DNA from: Desertivirga xinjiangensis
Lineage (GTDB): Bacteria; Bacteroidota; Bacteroidia; Sphingobacteriales; Sphingobacteriaceae
Reading direction: 5' to 3'
NCBI RefSeq assembly: GCF_024436435.1
Contig: NZ_JAFMZP010000002.1
Coordinates: 682,001-746,000, forward strand
DNA: 64,000 nt
The translations under genes and the position numbers were made by a program. Of this stretch, positions 16,630 to 25,087 are shown in pieces (positions within the stretch are counted from its first letter, which is position 1; every line of letters begins with the position of its first letter). The notes beneath the pieces are model-generated. The model was not told where the DNA came from and did no database searches. It saw nothing but the letters and a program-made list of their open reading frames with translations.

Positions 16630-17397
16630 TTAGTTACAGGAAGAATACCTGTCAAATAAAAAGTTTAGGAGTCTGTCCTTAATTTCTATATACAAGGGGT
16701 TTTGTAGCATATTTTTTTTGTGACGGGGTCTGGGGAGAGCAACGTCTATGATGGTCTTTATTGCCGGCGCCGGCGCGTGATTCATCAGCACTACGCGGTC
16801 TGAAAGAATTATTGCTTCTTCAAGATCGTTTGTTACTACAATAATAGTTTTCTGGCGGTTGTCGAGATGCCATAGCTTGAGAAGTTCCATATGCATTAGT
16901 CCTTTTGTTGTTGCATCCAGAGCCAGGAAGGGTTCGTCAAGCAGCAGGATCTTTGGGTTCATGGCAAATGACCGTGCAACAGCGGTCAGTTGTTTGATGT
17001 CGGGTGGGAGCTGTCCGGGAAGTTTATCTTTGTATGGGTCAAGATTTACCATGGTAAGCGTGTTGCGTGTTGTTTGCTGTTTTTCTGACTCTGGGTTGTT
17101 GGGCATAACCTTGTCAATCGCATCATAAACATTCTGATACACTGACAGCCATGGGACAAACCTGTCATTTTGAAGAACAATCTCCGAGTTATATTCCCGT
17201 CCAGTAGTGCCGCGGCTGCTTGCGGTGTAATCGCTGTTACCTGGATTAACTAAAGCTGCAATCTTGTTTATTAAGGTGGATTTCCCAGAGCCTGAGTGTC
17301 CCATGATCGCAATGATTTCGCCCTTTTTAATCTCCAGGTTAATGTCTTTAATAAATACAGACCTTTTAGCCCCGGGTAGTTTTGTAGTGAATTCCAT
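16630..17397 (-). CDS. orphan ABC-type ATPase with degenerate signature and H-loop, NrtC/D-like
   Basis: The 255-residue protein aligns with nitrate/taurine-type ABC ATPases: Walker A GHSGSGKST (33-41), Q-loop Q76 in VLQNDRFVPWLSV, Walker B and DEP (KILLLDEPFLALD, 149-161). The signature that should read LSGGM is LPPDI (130-134), and the switch histidine is asparagine N190 (VVTND where VTHD is usual). ATP binding looks intact, but the sandwich-dimer hydrolysis chemistry is probably impaired. No permease or binding-protein gene accompanies it; it lies between a porin and the NarK transporter. It may be a nucleotide-responsive regulator of transport, or a relic. Both are inference. Confidence 0.85.
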   Translation of the reverse strand: MEFTTKLPGAKRSVFIKDINLEIKKGEIIAIMGHSGSGKSTLINKIAALVNPGNSDYTASSRGTTGREYNSEIVLQNDRFVPWLSVYQNVYDAIDKVMPNNPESEKQQTTRNTLTMVNLDPYKDKLPGQLPPDIKQLTAVARSFAMNPKILLLDEPFLALDATTKGLMHMELLKLWHLDNRQKTIIVVTNDLEEAIILSDRVVLMNHAPAPAIKTIIDVALPRPRHKKNMLQNPLYIEIKDRLLNFLFDRYSSCN

Positions 17398-17406
17398 AGC
17401 CTAAGA

Positions 17407-18936
17407 TTATCCGCGGGTTTTAAAAAGAAAATCAGGCCGGATATTCAACATCAGGTATCCAAATGAGGGCGACCTATCATAGTCGATAGAAATATCCTGC
17501 CCTTTGGCCTGGGAAAGGGCGCTTGTAGCCATCATCGCTGAATATCCCAGTTCAATGTTAGTAAATCTATTCAGCGAATAATTTAAAACCAGATCTAGTT
17601 CGTGTGCCAGGTGCTTTTTAGTGGAAGCAGCCAGAGAATGATTGGAATCAAAGCGATGCAAATCCGCCGATACATAATATTTTGTAGTAGTATACTTTGT
17701 TTTAAAGTAATAGTCCTTCAAGCCGGAAGCTGGCGAACCTGTGGGTGCGTAGAAGTAATCCATATATCCCCAGAACTTATGGGGTGTTCCGTACAAAGGG
17801 TCGAATCGTTTGGAGTCGGATGCCAATGTGGTGGTCTTATTGCCGGAAAGAACATCGAATCCAGGGCCAAAACTAAACTTTCCTTTAGTATAACTGGCTA
17901 AAACTGAAGCATGAAATGCATTCAATTTTTTTCCGTCGCGATCTTCTCCTAGTTGATGATAATAAGCTCCCTGGATAGTGACATTTTTTATGGCAGAACT
18001 AAGCATGCCGCCGAACGTGTAGCGGTCATTGGTGCCTTTTACGTCGTATACTCTGCCATATATAGTTCCATCAGTAATCCCGTCATTATCTGCATCGGTG
18101 ACTACCGATACTGGCCTGTACTTTGAAAAGTTATCTTTGAATGCAAGGAAAGACAGTTTGGTCTGATTGATCTTTTTACTTGCATACAAGCTGACGAAAC
18201 TTTTGTAATTCTGGTTTCCGGCATTAGTATTTGCCGGGTTAGCATAAGAAGGGTTGCCTGTAGCGGAGCTGTTTCCATTTGCAGAAGTTAAAGGAATTAT
18301 TCCGGAGGGGGTAGATACTAAAATACCACGATCTGTTTTCACGGTCGCCGGAACGTTTCCAGGGGTATAGGCGGTGCCGCTAGAGTTCTCAGTATTTTGG
18401 TTGTAGGCATATCCCATATCTACTTGCCATCCATGATGTAAAGCTTTAATCAGGGCCATATCGAATCGACGTCCTTGCTGGAGCCAGTCGAGATTGCCGA
18501 TCAGGCGGGCGTCGTCGTAAATTAGCTCCTGACGACCAACCTTAAATGAAAGAAAATCAAGGATCTTAAACTTTTGAGTAGAATCCGTCTTATCGGCTAA
18601 AATCAGTTCTGCCCAGCCTTCATGAAGCATTAGTTTGTTACCGTCGGCAGGGCTGATTGTTGAAGCGTCCTGTCCCCATACTCTAACATCTTGTAACGTG
18701 ACTCCAAAATTTACCTTATCCCATTTATAACCAAAATTGAGTCGCGTTCGTTGCGACACGAAGGACGCGGGAGAGGCGGTCTCAGGCGTTAAATTCGCAA
18801 AACCGTCTCTGACTTCTAAACGAGGCCTTAATTGTCCGGTCAAACTTATTTGAGCTTTTGCCGGAGTGACAGACAGCGCTGCGACCGCAGTCAGACTAGT
18901 TGTTAAGAACCGTTGAATGATAACTTTTTTGTACAT
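17407..18936 (-). CDS. outer-membrane porin, alginate-export family
   Basis: The 509-residue protein has a signal peptide (about residues 1-28, ending AKA) and a beta-barrel pattern typical of the alginate_exp family (ISLTGQLRPRLEVRDGF, RTRLNFGYKW, QQGRRFDMALIKALHHGWQVDMGYAYNQ). The family includes AlgE-like and other substrate-selective outer-membrane channels. It is the first gene of the nitrate/molybdopterin run, 9 bp before the ATPase gene, so it may let nitrate or molybdate across the outer membrane rather than alginate; that is inferred from position. A long AT-rich leader region separates it from the divergent FNR-type regulator. Confidence 0.82.
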   Translation of the reverse strand: MYKKVIIQRFLTTSLTAVAALSVTPAKAQISLTGQLRPRLEVRDGFANLTPETASPASFVSQRTRLNFGYKWDKVNFGVTLQDVRVWGQDASTISPADGNKLMLHEGWAELILADKTDSTQKFKILDFLSFKVGRQELIYDDARLIGNLDWLQQGRRFDMALIKALHHGWQVDMGYAYNQNTENSSGTAYTPGNVPATVKTDRGILVSTPSGIIPLTSANGNSSATGNPSYANPANTNAGNQNYKSFVSLYASKKINQTKLSFLAFKDNFSKYRPVSVVTDADNDGITDGTIYGRVYDVKGTNDRYTFGGMLSSAIKNVTIQGAYYHQLGEDRDGKKLNAFHASVLASYTKGKFSFGPGFDVLSGNKTTTLASDSKRFDPLYGTPHKFWGYMDYFYAPTGSPASGLKDYYFKTKYTTTKYYVSADLHRFDSNHSLAASTKKHLAHELDLVLNYSLNRFTNIELGYSAMMATSALSQAKGQDISIDYDRSPSFGYLMLNIRPDFLFKTRG

Positions 18937-19451
18937 TTGATAGGTTTTTAAGTTTGTTAAAGCACTTGAAACTTTGCCCCGTCTGGACTGCGACCTCCAT
19001 TCGGGGTTTTCTTTTGTTTTTCTTTTCTATATTCTTTTAAGACTTTGCCATTAAATGTTGATATAAAACTATTGTATTTTGGTAAAAAAGTAAAGAAAAT
19101 TATCAATTTAATTGAATTAATATGATTTATTTAATACAAATTGTGGTTTTTTGGTGTTTTATTAAATATTATTAGTGATTTAGCTTTAAAATTGTCGAAT
19201 TTTTAATTTCCATATCATGAATATGATGGTTTTATTTTATGTATATGGGTAATAGTAGTGAGAAAATTGGTATAAATGTTCAAAATATCAGAGATGTATC
19301 TCGTTTTTTGATTGTTTTTTAAATTTTGTAGGTGGTTTCAGCTTTTTTTTAGTCTTTTGTGTTTGGCATGTCGCCTTTTACGTTATCTGTTCGTGAACAA
19401 ACAAAGAATTATACTAGTAGATTGGGAAACGATCAATTGTAGAGAGGAAAA
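18937..19451. promoter_or_regulatory. 515-bp divergent control region of the nas operon and its FNR-type regulator
   Basis: This very AT-rich stretch has no credible gene. It holds two short inverted repeats that could be operators: TCAATTTAATTGA (19103-19115) and TGTTC-GT-GAACA (19388-19399, about 55 bp before the regulator start). A GC-rich hairpin lies near the porin start (separate entry). I find no TAnnTTTG element facing the porin gene, so that operon may rely on an activator or another sigma factor. No exact FNR box (TTGAT-N4-ATCAA) is seen. Confidence 0.45.
18977..19006 (-). promoter_or_regulatory. structured RNA element in the 5' leader of the nas operon
   Basis: On the minus strand, CCCCG pairs with CGGGG (5 bp), then an A/G-rich internal loop, then TGGA pairs with TCCA around an 8-nt loop (GGTCGCAG). 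The element is 30 nt and lies about 40 nt upstream of the porin ATG. It stands out as GC-rich in an otherwise AT-rich region. On the plus strand it is followed by TTTTCTTTT, so it could alternatively block plus-strand transcription. It does not match a riboswitch I can name. Confidence 0.4.
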
Positions 19452-20195
19452 ATGAAAAAATCAAAACATGAATGTAGTTTAGACGGGTGTTTTTTATGCA
19501 GGTTGTGTCTAAAAGAATGGCTTCCTGCTCTGAGGGCTCAGAGGCAAAACTTTAATGTTAAAAAAGGCGAGGTGATATTTAGAGAAGGGGATAGGGTAAC
19601 GGGCGTATATTTTGTCTACGAAGGAAATGTGAAGGTTCATAAAAAATGGGGATCAGATAAAGAGCTTATTATTCGCTTCGCCAAAAAAGGAGCAATAATT
19701 GGGCACAGGGGGCTCGGCTCAAATTCATATTATCCGGTAACCGGAACAGCGCTTGAGAACGGGGTGGTTTGTTTTATTCCTATAGAGTTATTTGAGGCTA
19801 CCTTAAAGGTAAACCACGAGCTGACATATCAGCTCATGATGTTTTTTGCTGATGAGTTACAAGAATCCGAGCGGAAAATGCGAAATCTCGCGCATATGCC
19901 CGTTAAAGGAAGAGTTGCACAGGCCTTATTTTCGCTTAAAGATAAATTTGGGCTTACTTCGGAAGGCTACATTGATATCGACTTAACCAGACAGGATTTG
20001 GCATCTTATGCAGGTGCAACCTATGAAACCGTTTTTAGGATAATAAACGAACTAAGTAACGAAGGGATGATCAGTACTTCCGGTAAGAGTATTAAAATAT
20101 TGAATCCTGAATCTTTATCCGATATAATCAACGATGGAGAGCTTTTAAATACAAATGCAGGCATTTTTAAAAAGAAGATCCCAATAGATCTATAG
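19452..20195 (+). CDS. Crp/Fnr-family regulator with FNR-like iron-sulfur cysteines
   Basis: The 247-residue protein has a cyclic-nucleotide-binding-like domain (about 30-150) and a C-terminal winged helix (RQDLASYAGATYETVFRIINEL, recognition helix near 195-215). The N-terminus has C8, C13, C16 and C19, and C107 lies in ENGVVCFIP, matching the position of C122 of E. coli FNR (SMVCEIP). It is therefore likely to hold an oxygen- or NO-sensitive cluster. It is divergent from the nitrate operon and overlaps the convergent moeA end by 6 bp, so control of these genes is a reasonable inference. Residues usually contacting cAMP are not conserved. Confidence 0.85.
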   Translation: MKKSKHECSLDGCFLCRLCLKEWLPALRAQRQNFNVKKGEVIFREGDRVTGVYFVYEGNVKVHKKWGSDKELIIRFAKKGAIIGHRGLGSNSYYPVTGTALENGVVCFIPIELFEATLKVNHELTYQLMMFFADELQESERKMRNLAHMPVKGRVAQALFSLKDKFGLTSEGYIDIDLTRQDLASYAGATYETVFRIINELSNEGMISTSGKSIKILNPESLSDIINDGELLNTNAGIFKKKIPIDL

Positions 20196-21383
20196 TTTGA
20201 AAAAGCTAACGACTGTCCCGGGGGATAATTCGTGAGTTTTTTTTGGATGATGAGCCAATCCGTCTGCATAAAGCCCCAATCGTATATCTCCCGAGCCGTT
20301 AATTGCAGTGGTCACCAGTTTAGAAGGTTCACCCTGGACAATTACAGGAAAAAATTCATCAAGATCGGATTTTTTTACTCTGGTATCACCCAAGGGAAGA
20401 TGGAGTTCTTCGGCCATGCTTTTAAGGCCAAGCGATTTTGCAAGGTAGGTCTCAATAAAAAGTTTAAAACCAACCATGCATGAAAAAGGATTGCCGGGTA
20501 GTGCAAATACCATTCCGCCCCGGGGCATCTGACCGCACCATATAGGCTTGCCGGGTTTTATTGCAACTTTATGAAAAAGTTTGGTCACCCCGCATTTCTC
20601 CAAAACCTGGGGTACATAATCGGCATCGCCGGCTGACACACCTCCGCACATGATAAGGATGTCACAATGCAGTGATTTTTTTATAGTAGCTTCCAGCTCC
20701 GGAGGACTATCAATCAGGTGTGCATATAACCAGGGTTTAAGCTGCCATTTTTTTAACAACGATTTAATTAACCATTCGTTGCTGTTTCTGATTTCTGAAG
20801 GACCTATTTCTGAAGTAATTGGTTTGACTTCATTTCCCGTAGTAAAAAATGAAACTGTTGGGAGCTTTTTAACATTTACTTCAGCATGCCCAAGGGCAGC
20901 GAGTGTACTGATGACAGCCGGAGTACAGATGCTGTCTGCTTTGATAGCCAGGTCACCCTTTGCAAGGTCTTCACCCTCCCGGGCCACATTTTGAAATTCT
21001 CTTAAATTGGAGATTTTAAAGGAAACCTCTCCATCGGCCTCGGCTGTATCTTCGCGACGTATAACAACGTTAGCCGGTGAGGGAACCGGGGCGCCCGTCA
21101 TGATCTTAAAACAGTATCCTTTAGCTAACGTTTTTTGCGGGGTCATGCCTGCATAGATGATCTCCTGGATCCTGAATGTCCTGATCCCTTCATTCCAGTC
21201 ATCCAAACAGAATGCATATCCGTCCATGGCAGAGCGGTTAAATGGGGGGTAGGATCTGTCGGAAAAGGCGTCCTGTGCAAGAACCCGGTCGCCGGCATCT
21301 CCCAGCGGAATCAGCTCTGTTCCAAACCCCTTCGCTTTTGATGAAATAATGGCTTGAGCATCTCTGAAGTTTAGCATATGCAT
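20190..21383 (-). CDS. moeA: molybdopterin molybdenumtransferase MoeA
   Basis: The 397-residue enzyme inserts molybdate into adenylylated molybdopterin. Family features include DRSYPPFNRSAMDGYAF near residues 40-55, FKIMTGAPVP, VSFFTTGNEV, IRNSNEW, MCGGVSAGDADYVP, and KPGKPIWCG followed by FALPGNPFS. Domain order and length match MoeA. It is the last gene of a minus-strand group running NTF2-like, moaCB, esterase, moeA, and its 3' end meets the FNR-type regulator gene with a 6-bp convergent overlap. It acts after the MogA/MoaB-type domain encoded in the moaCB fusion. Confidence 0.94.
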   Translation of the reverse strand: MHMLNFRDAQAIISSKAKGFGTELIPLGDAGDRVLAQDAFSDRSYPPFNRSAMDGYAFCLDDWNEGIRTFRIQEIIYAGMTPQKTLAKGYCFKIMTGAPVPSPANVVIRREDTAEADGEVSFKISNLREFQNVAREGEDLAKGDLAIKADSICTPAVISTLAALGHAEVNVKKLPTVSFFTTGNEVKPITSEIGPSEIRNSNEWLIKSLLKKWQLKPWLYAHLIDSPPELEATIKKSLHCDILIMCGGVSAGDADYVPQVLEKCGVTKLFHKVAIKPGKPIWCGQMPRGGMVFALPGNPFSCMVGFKLFIETYLAKSLGLKSMAEELHLPLGDTRVKKSDLDEFFPVIVQGEPSKLVTTAINGSGDIRLGLYADGLAHHPKKTHELSPGTVVSFFKL

Positions 21384-21419
21384 AGGACAAATATTGTTAT
21401 GAATCAGGTCTCCTGTTTC

Positions 21420-22247
21420 TTATTTGTTTGAGTCTGATATTCTTTTTATTTCTTTTATTAATAACGGAAAAGCAGGTTCTGTCATCCCATGTCCGTATCC
21501 ATCTAGTTCAAGAAGAGTAGTTTGTTTATGGCCAGCTAATTTCATCATTCTCATGAGGTATGCATTTTCTTCATAGCGGCCAAGCATTTCAAGCTCCCTG
21601 TCGCCAGTGATGAGGAGTAAAGGAGGAGCATCTGCTCTTACATGAAACAAGGGGGCATAATGGTCTATAGTTGGCTGCAATTCTTTGATGCCTTTTTCAT
21701 TGCGTATCGTAAAATGAGTAATGGCCTGGCCGCTCATGGATATGATTCCTGCGATTTTGTTTGCATCAATGTTGAAAGCATTTAGCCACGTCTTGTCTAG
21801 TCCGACCATAGTAGCAAGATAAGCTCCTGCCGAATGCCCGGAAAGGAAGATCCTGGAAGGGTCGCCTCCATAGGTTGCTATATTGTTGAATGCCCACGCT
21901 ATGGAAGCAGCGGCATCTTTAATATAATCGGGAGCATTTACTTTTGGCGATAAGCGGTAATTGACGCCGATGATACAAAGTCCTTTTTCTTTAAAAGCCG
22001 CTGGGATTTCTTTGCTGCCCTGGGTTAACCCGCCACCATGGAACCAGACAACGGTGCTGAATCCCTTTTGATTTTTTGGATAATAAATGTCTAAAATGCA
22101 GCGCTCATTGATATAACTATCCATATTGCTTTGTTTTTCAGAATAGTACCGGATATTGGTCGTAATATTATATTCTATCTTCTGAGCTGAAGCAAATGTT
22201 ACCCAGCTAAACAAAACACATGCAAAAGAAATTTTCTGAATGTTCAT
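21420..22247 (-). CDS. secreted alpha/beta hydrolase, hormone-sensitive-lipase type
   Basis: The 275-residue protein has a signal peptide (about 1-21, ending ASA) and the HSL-type esterase motifs HGGG (oxyanion hole, WFHGGGLTQG) and GHSAG (nucleophile Ser, LSGHSAGAYLA). The acid is probably in ITGDRE and the histidine in DGYGHGM. It should hydrolyse small esters in the periplasm. It starts 1 nt after the moaCB stop and precedes moeA by 36 bp, so it is almost certainly co-transcribed with cofactor genes although no link to molybdenum is known. Confidence 0.85.
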   Translation of the reverse strand: MNIQKISFACVLFSWVTFASAQKIEYNITTNIRYYSEKQSNMDSYINERCILDIYYPKNQKGFSTVVWFHGGGLTQGSKEIPAAFKEKGLCIIGVNYRLSPKVNAPDYIKDAAASIAWAFNNIATYGGDPSRIFLSGHSAGAYLATMVGLDKTWLNAFNIDANKIAGIISMSGQAITHFTIRNEKGIKELQPTIDHYAPLFHVRADAPPLLLITGDRELEMLGRYEENAYLMRMMKLAGHKQTTLLELDGYGHGMTEPAFPLLIKEIKRISDSNK

Positions 22248-22248
22248 A

Positions 22249-23199
22249 TTAATGTCCTCCGCCTTTCATCATTTTTCTTGCATGAAAAACTGCTGGTAAA
22301 ATAGCTTCTAAGGATTCTCTTGCGCCATCCGAACTGCCAGGCAGCGTTACAATAAGTGTATGTGCAATGGAACCTGCGACACCCCGGCTCATCATAGCTA
22401 AAGGAGTACGCATCTGCCCAAAGTTTCTCATGGCTTCTGTTATTCCACCTGCATCCCGCTCCAAAATTTCGCTGACGGCACTGACTGTGTTATCCCTGGG
22501 TCCGAGGCCTGTTCCGCCAGTGGTGAAAATAAACTGGATATCTTCAGCTACCCACTGTTTTATCTGAGTCTGGATTAAATGCTTCTCATCAGGCAGGATA
22601 CTGTAATACTTTACCTCAGCTCTTGCTTCTTCAAGCATGCGTTTTATCAGTAAGCCGCTGCGGTCTTCGCGTGTGCCCTGTGCACAGGAGTCTGAGCAAA
22701 CCAGCACAGCACAAGTAGGCGAGGTGGCGAAGAACTTTTTCCGGTCGCTTTTTCCCCCCTTTTTTTCCAATAACTTAATATGTCCTATTTCAAGGGCGGT
22801 ATCTACTGGTTTGAGCATATCATATATTTCCAGTGCGGCTACACTTACTGCTGTGAGTATTTCCATCTCAATCCCTGTCCGGCCTATGGATTTAGCTTCT
22901 CCATAAATCACAATTCCTGCTTTTGACAACACCGCCTCAGAAAACTGATCAAAGTGAATGGCGGGGTCAAGAAACTCAAAGGAAATGTCCATACCATCGA
23001 TAGCTACAGGGTGGCAATGAGGAAGCAGTTGCGGCGTAAGCTTGGCGCCCATAAAACCAGCTGCCCTGGCTACATCAAACAGATTACCTTTGGGCAGCTG
23101 GTTATCCTTAATTTTATTGATAGTTTCTGGAGAACAAAATATAATTCCTGTTGCTCTTGCCGAACGTAACGTTATTTGCTTATGGGTAATATCCCTCAT
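22249..23199 (-). CDS. moaCB: bifunctional MoaC/MoaB molybdenum cofactor protein
   Basis: The 316-residue fusion has an N-terminal MoaC (cyclic pyranopterin monophosphate synthase; KQITLRSARATG, LLPHCHPVAIDG, EIYDMLKPVD with catalytic Asp/Lys, LLEKKGGKSD) and a C-terminal MoaB/MogA domain (VLVCSDSCAQGTREDRSG, FTTGGTGLGPRDNT, TLPGSSDGARES) that adenylylates molybdopterin. The ATG at 23199 begins the conserved MoaC sequence (MRDITHKQ). The frame extends to 23271, but that would overlap the preceding gene. It completes the pathway between MoaA and MoeA. Confidence 0.93.
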   Translation of the reverse strand: MRDITHKQITLRSARATGIIFCSPETINKIKDNQLPKGNLFDVARAAGFMGAKLTPQLLPHCHPVAIDGMDISFEFLDPAIHFDQFSEAVLSKAGIVIYGEAKSIGRTGIEMEILTAVSVAALEIYDMLKPVDTALEIGHIKLLEKKGGKSDRKKFFATSPTCAVLVCSDSCAQGTREDRSGLLIKRMLEEARAEVKYYSILPDEKHLIQTQIKQWVAEDIQFIFTTGGTGLGPRDNTVSAVSEILERDAGGITEAMRNFGQMRTPLAMMSRGVAGSIAHTLIVTLPGSSDGARESLEAILPAVFHARKMMKGGGH

Positions 23200-23248
23200 A
23201 TTTTTATATGTATAGCAAATATTGGAATTAATTTTCGTAAAACCTGTC

Positions 23249-23674
23249 TTAAATAAAGGTGGATGATACATCAGTTATTTTCCAGCCCCGGCTAGTGTAC
23301 ACTATATTCAGAAACTCAACTTTTGAAAAATTCTCATACTTCATAGTTACTTTAACCACAGCTTGGCGCGGATTCGACTCCATAATTGTATAATCAGCAA
23401 TACAGTTCTGTTGTATGTTTTCGTTGTGCTTGAAAATGCTCAGCATTTCAATTTTGCCGTGTCGGATAATTCGCTGGCCGCGGGTACTTGTAAACTTTAT
23501 CTCGGGATCTAAAACCTGTGCTAGGCCTTTAAGTTTACCTAAACTTACGGCATCCAAATAGGTTTTTACCGCATGGTTCATGCTTAGCTTCTCAGTAGCT
23601 GCTTCATCTGATGCAAATGCACTAAGTGTAAATACTATCAATACCAGAGTGCCTAAAGATCTTAATGTTTTCAT
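23249..23674 (-). CDS. NTF2-like / putative lumazine-binding family secreted protein
   Basis: The 141-residue protein has a signal peptide (1-21, ending AFA) and an NTF2-like cone fold pattern: an initial helix (VKTYLDAVSLGKLKGLAQVL), a DPEIKFTSTRG strand, and terminal strands (QAVVKVTMKYENFSKVEFLNIVYT, GWKITDVSSTF). These match the SnoaL/lumazine-binding-2 superfamily common in Bacteroidetes. The specific ligand is unknown. It is the first gene of the minus-strand moaCB group, 50 bp upstream of moaCB. Confidence 0.72.
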   Translation of the reverse strand: MKTLRSLGTLVLIVFTLSAFASDEAATEKLSMNHAVKTYLDAVSLGKLKGLAQVLDPEIKFTSTRGQRIIRHGKIEMLSIFKHNENIQQNCIADYTIMESNPRQAVVKVTMKYENFSKVEFLNIVYTSRGWKITDVSSTFI

Positions 23675-23921
23675 GGCATTTTAATTTTGAGTGTTTGAGT
23701 AATTTCTTAGGTCAAAACTAATGTCCGGATGAGTCGTTAGAAAGGAGTAATAGGTCAGCGTAGTTCGGATCTCGGTAAATAATGAAGTTTTGTCGGTAAA
23801 AGAAATTGCACTTTTTAACCACCAGGTTTCATGTCGATCCTGAATTGTCCGGTTGACTAATCTTTGGAACACTAATTGTTCAAACCTGAACATCTACTTA
23901 ACAAACATTAAAAAAAAATCT

Positions 23922-25076
23922 ATGTTAGCTATGAACTACAGGGGTCCATTTAGGGTGAGGCTTGACCAGAAGCCCTATCCTGAGATCAAACACCCCAACG
24001 ATGCTATTATTCGCGTTACCCGTTCTTGTATATGCGGTTCTGACCTGCATTTGTATCACGGACTAGTGCCTGATACAAGAGTGGGTATGACCTTCGGACA
24101 CGAATTTGTGGGAGTAGTGGAAGAAATTGGTGAGTCTGTACAAAAACTGAAAGTCGGCGACAACGTCCTGGTGCCATTCAATATTGCATGCGGAGCCTGC
24201 GCTTTCTGTAAGCAAGGTTTGTACGGCAATTGTCACGAATCCAATTCGCAGGCTACAGCTGTAGGAGGGATCTTCGGGTATTCGCACACTGCTGGTGGTT
24301 ACGATGGTGGACAAGCTGAATATGTCAGAGTACCCTATGCAGATGTTGGCCCGACAGTAATACCCGAAGGAATGGATCCTGATGATGCTGTTCTCTTAAC
24401 CGATGTGGTGCCTACAGGGTATCAGGCGGCCGAAATGGCCGGTATTCAAAAAGGGGATACAGTTGTAATTTTCGGTGCAGGACCCATTGGAATAATGGCG
24501 GCTAAATGCTGCTGGCTTTTTGGGGCAGGAAGGGTCATTGTGATCGACCATCTCGATTACAGACTTGAGTTTGCCAGAAATTACGCTAACTGTGAAGCCT
24601 ATAATTTTAAATCACTTGAGGATCCCGTCTTATTTATTAAAAAAATAACGGATTGGCTAGGAGCTGATGCCTGTATAGATGCGGTTGGATGTGAGGCTGC
24701 TGGTAGCGCCCTGCAAACCATAACCGGAAGGAAGATGTTACTACAGGCTGGTTCTGCCACAGCACTTCATTGGGCTATTAATTCTGTAAAAAAAGGAGGA
24801 ATAGTTTCTATTGTAGGAGTATACGGTCCTACCGGCAATCTTATTCCAATAGGAAATGTGGTAAATAAAGGAATAACGATCAGGGCAAATCAGGCTTCGG
24901 TGAAGCGTTTACTTCCAAGGCTAATAGATCACGTTCAGGCTGGCCGCCTTGACCCGAAAGGATTAATTACTCATCGCATCCCATTGGAGGAGATCTCAGA
25001 GGCTTATCATATTTTTTCAGCAAAACTGGATAATTGTATTAAACCAGTTCTTATTCCACCATCGGCACAACGATAA
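23922..25076 (+). CDS. zinc-dependent alcohol dehydrogenase, formaldehyde-dehydrogenase-like
   Basis: The 384-residue medium-chain dehydrogenase has catalytic zinc ligands in TRSCICGSDLHLYHG and FGHEFVG, a structural zinc site CGACAFCKQGLYGNC, and an NAD-binding loop (VVIFGAGPIGIMAAK). The long C-terminal portion (LQAGSATALHWAINSVKKGG) resembles glutathione-independent formaldehyde dehydrogenase-like enzymes. The ATG at 23922 is chosen because it begins the conserved sequence; the frame is open from 23853. It is followed after 11 bp by an unknown gene and then an SDR gene, probably one operon. Substrate is not determined. Confidence 0.88.
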   Translation: MLAMNYRGPFRVRLDQKPYPEIKHPNDAIIRVTRSCICGSDLHLYHGLVPDTRVGMTFGHEFVGVVEEIGESVQKLKVGDNVLVPFNIACGACAFCKQGLYGNCHESNSQATAVGGIFGYSHTAGGYDGGQAEYVRVPYADVGPTVIPEGMDPDDAVLLTDVVPTGYQAAEMAGIQKGDTVVIFGAGPIGIMAAKCCWLFGAGRVIVIDHLDYRLEFARNYANCEAYNFKSLEDPVLFIKKITDWLGADACIDAVGCEAAGSALQTITGRKMLLQAGSATALHWAINSVKKGGIVSIVGVYGPTGNLIPIGNVVNKGITIRANQASVKRLLPRLIDHVQAGRLDPKGLITHRIPLEEISEAYHIFSAKLDNCIKPVLIPPSAQR

Positions 25077-25087
25077 AATTTGACATC

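Noticed and set aside
23681-23893. Minus-strand frame of 70 codons between the NTF2-like gene and the alcohol dehydrogenase
   Set aside because: No family resemblance, composition unlike neighbours, and it runs across the likely promoter region of the dehydrogenase.
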